From Chlamydiota bacterium (GTDB lineage Bacteria; Chlamydiota; Chlamydiia; Chlamydiales; Waddliaceae), in assembly GCA_011065005.1 (NCBI GenBank), contig JAAKFP010000025.1:1-12628 (forward strand): a stretch of 12,628 nt of DNA, in the 5' to 3' direction. Below, one piece after another: positions 7,571 through 12,628 of the stretch; the first letter of the stretch is position 1, and the number at the start of each line of letters is the position of its first letter. The notes beneath the pieces are model-generated. The model saw nothing but the letters and a program-made list of their open reading frames with translations, made no database searches and was not told the DNA's origin. The position numbers and the translations under genes were made by a program.

Positions 7571-7789
7571 TGGATGTAACCGTTCATCCCCTATGAACGC
7601 GAAGATCGCGAAGGAAGCGAAGAATACGCGAAGGAAATTTTACTGAGTAAAGTCATAAAAAAAAGTAAAAGAAAGAACAGTGGCAAAAAAATCAATTTAA
7701 ATTTTTTTTTATTTTCTTCGCGTATTCTTCGCTTCCTTCGCGATCTTCGCGGTTAACAGACAGAGGTGAACGGTTACGTTACAATGGAT
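7564..7789. repeat. 12-bp direct repeats flanking the 7576-7777 element (target site duplication)
   Basis: GTTACAATGGAT occurs at 7564-7575 and at 7778-7789, identical, abutting the perfect terminal inverted repeats of the element. The repeat contains ATG GAT. In the right copy these are the likely first two codons of the GYF-domain gene. In the left copy the same ATG (7570-7572) now opens a dead 8-codon frame ending at TGA 7594-7596. Before insertion the gene's start codon would have lain 61 bases from the divergent lpt gene start, not 275. Confidence 0.8.
7576..7777. mobile_element. 202-bp palindromic miniature element (MITE-like)
   Basis: The ends are a perfect 11-bp inverted repeat, GTAACCGTTCA at 7576-7586 and its complement at 7767-7777. 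Further in is a second, perfect 36-bp inverted repeat (7598-7633 with 7716-7751). Its arm is made of GCGAAG units spaced mostly 9 bases apart. The 82-base centre is very AT-rich, with runs of A and T. Outer and inner repeats are separated by 11 bases on the left and 15 on the right that do not match each other. At the left end CGTTCAT (7581-7587) and ATGAACG (7593-7599) make an extra small hairpin. No protein is encoded, so movement would depend on a transposase elsewhere. The 12-bp duplication would suit an IS4-like enzyme, but I cannot assign the ends to a family. As RNA the element would form a very strong hairpin in the leader of the GYF-tilS transcript. Confidence 0.75.
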
Positions 7790-8143
7790 CTTGAGATGGA
7801 TAAAATCTGGTATATTATTATCAATGGAGATGAGGGAGGACCTTATTCTCTGCGGGAGTTAGCAGAGGATTCCCGCCTAACTCAGGATACTCTCGTTTGG
7901 AAAGAGGGATTTGAATCTTGGGTGCCCATTCATGATGTCCCCGAATTGAATGAGCTGTTTAAAGAAGAAATTCCTATGGAAGAGGAGGACGAAGAGAAGG
8001 GGAGAGGATCGCACGGTGTAGGTCCACCTGATAAAGAACTTGTTATCGATTTTCAAAAAGAACCTTCATACCTCTATTTTTGGTTGGTTATTGCTGCTAT
8101 CGTCATAACTTATGTCCTTTATGAACTTTATTGGTGGAAATGA
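7784..8143 (+). CDS. GYF_2-type domain protein with a C-terminal membrane anchor
   Basis: A 119-aa protein from ATG 7784. Residues about 6-55 form a GYF_2-like domain, with WYIIINGDEGGPYSLRELA, then T-x-D-T-L-V-W and EGFESWVP, the usual aromatic positions of this fold. An acidic linker follows (EEEDEEKG, residues 72-79). The last 24 residues are one hydrophobic segment (YLYFWLVIAAIVITYVLYEL) ending in WWK, so the protein is probably anchored by its C-terminus with the domain in the cytosol. GYF domains generally bind proline-rich peptides; the partner here is unknown. The start is uncertain. GTG 7766 is in frame but lies inside the mobile element. ATG 7784 is in the duplicated target. ATG 7796 directly precedes the domain. 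None has a clear ribosome binding site, which fits damage by the insertion. Its stop overlaps the tilS start (ATGA at 8140-8143). Confidence 0.8.
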   Translation: MDLEMDKIWYIIINGDEGGPYSLRELAEDSRLTQDTLVWKEGFESWVPIHDVPELNELFKEEIPMEEEDEEKGRGSHGVGPPDKELVIDFQKEPSYLYFWLVIAAIVITYVLYELYWWK

Positions 8144-9528
8144 GTGGGCTAGTTCAAACTGTTCTTGCTTTCATAAAAACCCATTGGGATGAAAACAAAC
8201 CAATCCTTTTGGGGTTGTCTGGGGGGCCAGATTCACTGGTGCTTCTTTATCTTCTTCTGGAGTGCCAGAAAAAATGCAAATTTACCCTTGGAATCGCACA
8301 CATAGATCATGGTTGGCGCCCCGAAAGCGAACAAGAAGCTACCCAACTTGAAAACCTCTCAAAGGAACTGAATATCCCTTTTTTTGTGAGAAAGCTAAAT
8401 CCAGAAAAACTCAAAGGAAATCTTGAAGCCTCTAGCAGAGAGGAACGACTTAATTTTTTTCGAGAACTCTCTAAAAAGCATAACTACCAAGCAGTGATTT
8501 TAGCCCACCAACAAGATGATCAAAAGGAAACAGTTCTAAAAAATATTCTCGAAGGGGCAAACTTGTCCTCCTGCACTGGTATGCATAAGACTACACAAAT
8601 TGACGGGCTCACCATTTGGCGTCCTCTTTTAGATATTTCCAAAAAAGCACTTTTGCAGTGGGTGGAAGAGCATCATGTGACTCCTTTTTTCGATAAAACA
8701 AATTTTGATGAGAAGTTCCTTAGGGCAAGAATGCGGGCACTGATCATCCCAGAACTGAGCAGAATGTTTGGAAAAAAAATTCACAACAATTTGCTTTCCA
8801 TTGGACAAGAAGCACAAGAGTTGCAGGCGTTTCTGCAAAACCACCTTGATTCCTGTCTGCAATCTATTGAAACGGGCACCTTTGGGTCCTTCCTGGATTG
8901 CAATCAACAGCAAAATGTAAATACTCCCTTTGAAATCAAATATCTCCTCCGGAAAGTCGCAGAGCGGGAGCGCTGCTGTCTGCCAAGGGAGATTTTGACA
9001 AAAGCTGCTCATCACCTGATTCTCCGTTCTGCAAATCGTAAATTTTCAGTTGGAAAACATTCGATTTTCGTAGATCGAGGTCGTTTCTTTGTCACATCAA
9101 AGGTATTTACTGCTCTTCCCCAAGAAAAAGCCACTCTTAAGGATTCATTTTGCTTTGGAAACTGGATTGTCTCTGTCGAGGACTACTCAGTTCCTCCTGA
9201 AAAAACCAGCTCCAATTGGAAAGCTATATGGAATGGACAAGCTGAAGTAGTGTTACCCATCACAAGAAAAGGGTACGAAATTGGCCCCCCAAAGATGAAT
9301 ACCCCATATCCGCGAACCTCTTCTCTCAGTAAATGGTGGAACAATCACAAGATTCCCGCATTTCTTCGAGAAGCGACACCGGTAATTTGGGTTGATGATG
9401 ATGTTGTTGCTCATGAGTTTTTGACCGGCAGGCAAAACCCACCACAACTACAGAAAGGAGAACGTTGGCAAAAGATTCGTATTGTTCGAAAAGATTTTCC
9501 CTTTGTCAATTTCGTTGAAAACGAATAA
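8140..9528 (+). CDS. tilS: tRNA(Ile)-lysidine synthase TilS
   Basis: A 462-aa enzyme that converts the wobble cytidine of tRNA(Ile)(CAU) to lysidine using ATP and lysine, so that the tRNA reads AUA rather than AUG. The PP-loop SGGPDS is at residues 27-32. HIDHGWRPES, the TilS form of the next conserved segment, follows, then AHQQDDQKETVL and RPLLDISK. The C-terminal domain is present, with KMNTPYPRTSSLSKWWNNHKIPAFLRE and a following VIWVDDDVVAHEF. The length is that of the full two-domain bacterial enzyme. I chose ATG 8140, whose ATGA overlaps the stop of the GYF gene, over the in-frame TTG at 8131; this gives typical translational coupling, helped by GGTGG just upstream. Its last codons contain the -35 box of the ftsH promoter. 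From memory tilS next to ftsH is also the arrangement in Chlamydia (CT840-CT841). Confidence 0.93.
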   Translation: MSGLVQTVLAFIKTHWDENKPILLGLSGGPDSLVLLYLLLECQKKCKFTLGIAHIDHGWRPESEQEATQLENLSKELNIPFFVRKLNPEKLKGNLEASSREERLNFFRELSKKHNYQAVILAHQQDDQKETVLKNILEGANLSSCTGMHKTTQIDGLTIWRPLLDISKKALLQWVEEHHVTPFFDKTNFDEKFLRARMRALIIPELSRMFGKKIHNNLLSIGQEAQELQAFLQNHLDSCLQSIETGTFGSFLDCNQQQNVNTPFEIKYLLRKVAERERCCLPREILTKAAHHLILRSANRKFSVGKHSIFVDRGRFFVTSKVFTALPQEKATLKDSFCFGNWIVSVEDYSVPPEKTSSNWKAIWNGQAEVVLPITRKGYEIGPPKMNTPYPRTSSLSKWWNNHKIPAFLREATPVIWVDDDVVAHEFLTGRQNPPQLQKGERWQKIRIVRKDFPFVNFVENE

Positions 9529-9543
9529 GTTATGTGATATAAT
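9515..9543 (+). promoter_or_regulatory. near-consensus promoter for ftsH, starting inside tilS
   Basis: TTGAAA (9515-9520) and TATAAT (9538-9543) are exactly 17 bases apart: a perfect -10 and five of six bases of the -35 consensus of the housekeeping sigma factor. The -35 lies within the last codons of tilS, whose stop is at 9526-9528. Transcription would start near 9550, giving ftsH a leader of about 100 bases. This would let ftsH be made independently of the GYF-tilS transcript, whose own 5' region is disrupted by an insertion. I see no heat-shock (CIRCE) inverted repeat in 9529-9648. Confidence 0.65.
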
Positions 9544-9648
9544 ATAAGGAAGAGAGGAGGGTAGTAATCGTCTTTTACTGTGATATGATTGACTCTCAAC
9601 TGTTTATAGTCTCAGGAATAACAAAAAAAAATCATACTTTAGGTTCTC

Positions 9649-12420
9649 ATGGCTGAAAATAAAAGAGATGACACGAAAAAAGGATTCCCTGGGGGATTTG
9701 TTTGGTTTTTAATGGCAGCGTTTATTCTGGCCTTGATGGTCCAGAATTTTATTGATACCAAATTTGCTAACGTTTCGTTTAGCTATCAATTGGAACACGT
9801 CGTCAACCTCCAATTGATCCAACCAGAAGATAGTCGCAAGACAGCTCTTAATGACAATCTAGTCACCTTTAGCGGAAAGTTTCGCGACCGCCTAACAGAG
9901 GAGGGGAAAAGTCGATATAAATACCTCGAACTTCTCAATGTGAATCACAATCTGATTACTGAAAAAGAACGAATTAACGAAGAGCTTAAGACGTCCCAAG
10001 AGAAGATAGCTGATTCGACAGATCTCTTTCTCCATTTGACAGGGATTGCGGTTCCAAAAACCGGCTATGTCGTTGTTAGTGACTTGTACAGTAACATAGA
10101 CGAAAAAGATCACAGCGTCATCCTAAAGAAACTCTCCTCAAAGCAAGTTCCGAGTCTTCCCGAACTCAGAAATAAGTACACCAACATCGTTGAGGGACCA
10201 TCGGAAAAAAGTGTCGCAGAATTCGGTGCTGATCTGACAATTCTGATCCGTAATTTCCGATCTCACACCCTTGGAATAGGTAATGAGTCCGTTAAGCGCC
10301 TTTTAAGAACAATCGAAAAAGAAGTTGACGATGTCAATACCGGAAGTACGACGATCGCCTTGAGGTTGGCAGTATACGATAAGGCTCTAGGCCAGCTGGT
10401 AGGTGTTGTTGATCAGATGACACATGTTGAGGATAATGCCCGCCTTAGTCAGCTCCGTAGTGTTCGCGACTATATGGAATCTGTTGATGAATACAACCAA
10501 CTCTCAACAAAGCTCGATGAAAATCAAGCTCAATTAGAAAAAGCACGCCAGGCGGTTTCTAATGTGATCTGGTTTTTTGATGGCAAGGAAGTCTCAACAA
10601 AAGCTCTGGAGCGACAGGACCCTGAAAAGTTTAACTATTGGTTCATCAATGCCAAAAAGGAGTGGGAAAGTTTTAACGAAAATCGTGGAGGGGTATTTAA
10701 GGCACCCGATCAGCCTCTAAATGCTGTTTTGGAGAAGACCTTTAAAAGCGAGGAGCCGGCACCCAATTACATGAGCTACCTCATCACAATTCTACCGATA
10801 TTACTGGTGGTTGTGGTTCTCTATTTCATTTTTTCTCGCCAGATGAAAGGAATGGGCGGCAATGCCATGAGCTTCGGGAAGTCACCAGCTAAATTGCTTA
10901 CCAAAGATAAGAACAAAGTTACCTTCAAAGATGTTGCTGGAGTGGATGAGGCACTAGAGGAACTTGAGGAGATCGTTGAGTTTCTCAAGAATCCGGATAA
11001 ATTTACATCTCTCGGTGGCCATATCCCGAAAGGAGTTTTGTGTATTGGTCCTCCAGGTACAGGAAAAACCCTAATTGCTAAAGCTGTAGCAGGGGAGGCC
11101 GATCGACCCTTTTTCTCCATTTCAGGTTCTGATTTTGTCGAAATGTTTGTCGGGGTTGGTGCAAGCCGCATCAGGGATATGTTCGATCAAGCGAAAAAGA
11201 ACGCTCCTTGTATCGTCTTTATCGATGAAATCGACGCCGTGGGTCGACATCGCGGTGCTGGAATAGGAGGGGGACATGATGAAAGGGAGCAGACCTTAAA
11301 CCAGCTCCTTGTTGAGATGGATGGTTTTGATACCAATGAAGGTGTGATTATCATTGCAGCAACGAACCGGCCCGATGTTCTCGATACAGCGTTACTACGG
11401 CCCGGACGATTTGATCGACGAGTGATGATTAATCTTCCCGACATAAAAGGACGCTTTGAGATCCTGAAAGTTCATGCAAGAAAAATCAAGATGGATGAGT
11501 CTGTCGAGCTGATGAAGCTTGCTCGTAGTACCCCTGGATCATCGGGTGCTGACCTCGAGAACATTCTTAATGAGGCTGCCCTTGTTGCGGCGAGTAAAGA
11601 GAAAACCGCTGTCACCACGATAGATGTGAACGAAGCTCGTGATAAAGTTCTTTTTGGTAAAGAGCGCCGCAGTCTTGAAATGGATGATAATGAGAAGCGT
11701 ACTACCGCGTATCATGAGTCGGGACATACGGTTGTAGGGTTGACAGTGGAGCATTCCGATCCCGTGGATAAAGTTACGATTATTCCTAGAGGAATGTCTC
11801 TAGGTGCTACCTTATTCCTACCCGAGAAAAATCGTCTTAGCTATTGGAAAAAAGAGCTTGTCGACCAGCTTGCAGTCCTTATGGGAGGGCGTTGCTCTGA
11901 AGAGATTTTCGTTGGTGATGTTTCCAGTGGGGCACAGCAAGATTTCGAAAGTGCAACCCAGATCGCTCGCAGTATGGTTTGTGAATGGGGTATGAGTGAT
12001 AAATTGGGAACGGTGACCTATGATGATCGGTCGGAAAGAAGTCAATACCCCATGATGGGACATTATGAGAAAAAATACTCTGAAGAAACAGCCCAAACGA
12101 TCGATGATGAAGTGCGGAGAATCCTTAATGAGGCGCATCAACGAGCCTATGGGATTATAAAGAAATTCCGAGAGCAAGTTAAACTTATGGCTGAAATGCT
12201 TATGGAGTTTGAAACCTTAGATAGTGTAGACATCAGAAAGATTTATAATAAGGAGTGGGATATTGAGGCGAAGCGAGCAAGGTTAAAGGAACTTGAAGAG
12301 TCTCATAAGAAGAAACCTGCAACTCCACCACCACCACCTCCACTAGAAGGCGTGCAGCCTTCGCCATCGAATGGTAAACCTCCACCTTCGCCGGAGCTGC
12401 CTCACGACGTCAGAGTGTAG
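9649..12420 (+). CDS. ftsH: ATP-dependent zinc metalloprotease FtsH, long chlamydial-type form
   Basis: A 923-aa membrane-bound AAA protease that unfolds and degrades membrane and short-lived cytosolic proteins. Order: cytosolic N-terminus; first membrane segment about 15-33 ([18 protein letters not shown]); an extracytoplasmic domain of about 340 residues; second membrane segment about 377-395; AAA module with Walker A GPPGTGKT at 467-474, Walker B D526/E527 and the second-region-of-homology arginines in RPGRFDRR (from R584); metalloprotease with HESGH at 689-693 and the probable third zinc ligand D765 in [11 protein letters not shown]. The C-terminus is lysine- then proline-rich ([15 protein letters not shown] and on to the end). 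All catalytic residues are present. The extracytoplasmic domain is over three times the usual size and partly coiled-coil-like (around residues 90-125 and 270-305). From memory Chlamydia FtsH is also about 910 aa. ATG 9649 follows TTTAGGTTCTC, giving AGG at 6 bases. It is transcribed from its own promoter and possibly also with tilS. Confidence 0.96.
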   Translation: MAENKRDDTKKGFPGGFVWFLMAAFILALMVQNFIDTKFANVSFSYQLEHVVNLQLIQPEDSRKTALNDNLVTFSGKFRDRLTEEGKSRYKYLELLNVNHNLITEKERINEELKTSQEKIADSTDLFLHLTGIAVPKTGYVVVSDLYSNIDEKDHSVILKKLSSKQVPSLPELRNKYTNIVEGPSEKSVAEFGADLTILIRNFRSHTLGIGNESVKRLLRTIEKEVDDVNTGSTTIALRLAVYDKALGQLVGVVDQMTHVEDNARLSQLRSVRDYMESVDEYNQLSTKLDENQAQLEKARQAVSNVIWFFDGKEVSTKALERQDPEKFNYWFINAKKEWESFNENRGGVFKAPDQPLNAVLEKTFKSEEPAPNYMSYLITILPILLVVVVLYFIFSRQMKGMGGNAMSFGKSPAKLLTKDKNKVTFKDVAGVDEALEELEEIVEFLKNPDKFTSLGGHIPKGVLCIGPPGTGKTLIAKAVAGEADRPFFSISGSDFVEMFVGVGASRIRDMFDQAKKNAPCIVFIDEIDAVGRHRGAGIGGGHDEREQTLNQLLVEMDGFDTNEGVIIIAATNRPDVLDTALLRPGRFDRRVMINLPDIKGRFEILKVHARKIKMDESVELMKLARSTPGSSGADLENILNEAALVAASKEKTAVTTIDVNEARDKVLFGKERRSLEMDDNEKRTTAYHESGHTVVGLTVEHSDPVDKVTIIPRGMSLGATLFLPEKNRLSYWKKELVDQLAVLMGGRCSEEIFVGDVSSGAQQDFESATQIARSMVCEWGMSDKLGTVTYDDRSERSQYPMMGHYEKKYSEETAQTIDDEVRRILNEAHQRAYGIIKKFREQVKLMAEMLMEFETLDSVDIRKIYNKEWDIEAKRARLKELEESHKKKPATPPPPPPLEGVQPSPSNGKPPPSPELPHDVRV

Positions 12421-12540
12421 AGATTCCGAATTTGGGAGTACGAGGGCTTGTCACCGTTTTGTTATCCTCTGTGGTTAAAATCAAAGTTCGAAGTCGGTAC
12501 CGAGGTTAGGAGCTGGGCAAAAATAACTTGCACATTTCTG
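12421..12540. other. non-coding stretch after ftsH
   Basis: No open frame or clear terminator hairpin is visible in the 120 bases after the ftsH stop. A GGTACC palindrome sits at about 12497-12502, and the stretch has a GC-richer, mixed composition. In Chlamydia, from memory, pnp follows ftsH; nothing of pnp is seen before the window ends. Confidence 0.4.
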
Positions 12541-12627
12541 CTAACACATCATCTTCATCTGCTTTGTTGCAAATTCTTGAAAACTAATAAGTTGTCTGCG
12601 AATTTGCGCCTCGCATCTGAAGCGTTG
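12541..12627 (-). CDS. possible 3' end of a gene entering from the right edge, minus strand
   Basis: On the minus strand a frame is open from the edge to a TAG at 12543-12541, about 28 codons. It reads QRFRCEAQIRRQLISFQEFATKQMKMMC: basic, with a helical, DNA-binding-like flavour. It would converge on ftsH. I do not recognise it. At this length an open frame is easily chance, and the stretch could equally be a repeat or intergenic DNA. A transposase tail is one possibility I cannot test here. Confidence 0.2.
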   Translation of the reverse strand, partial: QRFRCEAQIRRQLISFQEFATKQMKMMC

Positions 12628-12628
12628 T

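Noticed and set aside
7598..7751. CRISPR array, suggested by repeated GCGAAG units
   Set aside because: The units are 6-9 bases in inverted arms, without spacers of constant length; this is a palindrome, not an array.
7766..7783. GTG 7766 as start of the GYF-domain gene, giving six extra residues
   Set aside because: The GTG lies inside the terminal repeat of the inserted element, and the codons to 7783 are element and duplicated target. The ATG at 7784 would be the start before insertion. GTG use after insertion remains possible.
8131..8139. TTG 8131 as the tilS start
   Set aside because: ATG 8140 overlaps the previous stop as ATGA, a usual coupled arrangement, and places the PP-loop at a normal distance.
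8629..9015. 128-codon minus-strand frame inside tilS
   Set aside because: It is opposite the recognisable TilS sequence, with no domain or ribosome binding site; a shadow frame.
9529..9648. CIRCE heat-shock operator before ftsH
   Set aside because: The 9-base inverted repeat with 9-base spacing typical of CIRCE is not present.
9585..9656. A 23-codon upstream frame overlapping the ftsH start
   Set aside because: It has no ribosome binding site at a workable distance (AGGAGG is over 20 bases away) and no recognisable leader-peptide character.
11818..12177. 119-codon minus-strand frame inside ftsH
   Set aside because: It is opposite the FtsH protease domain, whose residues are conserved, so it is a by-product of that coding sequence.

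Overview
The window looks like chromosome from a member of the phylum Chlamydiae, probably one of the environmental (Parachlamydia-like) lineages rather than Chlamydia itself. Three things suggest this. First, the gene order: a large uncharacterised protein, two LptF/LptG permeases, tilS, then ftsH. From memory this is the order of CT837-CT838-CT839-CT840-CT841 in Chlamydia trachomatis. Second, FtsH has a very enlarged extracytoplasmic domain (923 aa in total), close to the roughly 910-aa chlamydial enzyme and much longer than the roughly 645-aa E. coli form. Third, two genes are present that I do not expect at this place in Chlamydia: a MurF-Alr fusion and a small GYF-domain membrane protein. 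Base composition is moderate to AT-rich. The assignment is inference from memory, with no database search.

Layout. 1-341: about 120 bases of relatively GC-rich sequence with a possible gene fragment on the minus strand, then a very AT-rich leader with a candidate promoter. 342-2567 (+): 741-aa protein of unknown function. 2568-2754: convergent intergenic gap holding a 110-bp palindromic mobile element with a 10-bp target duplication. 7508-2755 (-): a tightly packed operon of LptF/G permease 1, LptF/G permease 2 and MurF-Alr, with junctions of 0 and 2 bases. 7509-7783: divergent promoter region invaded by a 202-bp palindromic element whose 12-bp target duplication copied the start codon of the next gene. 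7784-9528 (+): GYF-domain protein and tilS, overlapping by ATGA. 9649-12420 (+): ftsH, with a near-consensus promoter that starts inside the end of tilS. 12421-12628: non-coding, plus a possible gene tail on the minus strand at the edge.

How the genes fit together. The minus-strand operon is devoted to the envelope: two permease subunits that would extract lipopolysaccharide from the inner membrane, and a fusion enzyme that would make D-alanine and could join D-Ala-D-Ala to the peptidoglycan precursor. The plus-strand group is housekeeping: tRNA(Ile) lysidine synthesis, membrane-protein quality control, and a GYF adaptor-like protein of unknown partner.

The least ordinary content is the pair of miniature elements. 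Both have perfect target duplications and an inner palindrome built of GCRAAG-type units, but their terminal repeats differ. One has rewritten the 5' end of a gene. I did not find a convincing new multi-gene system.
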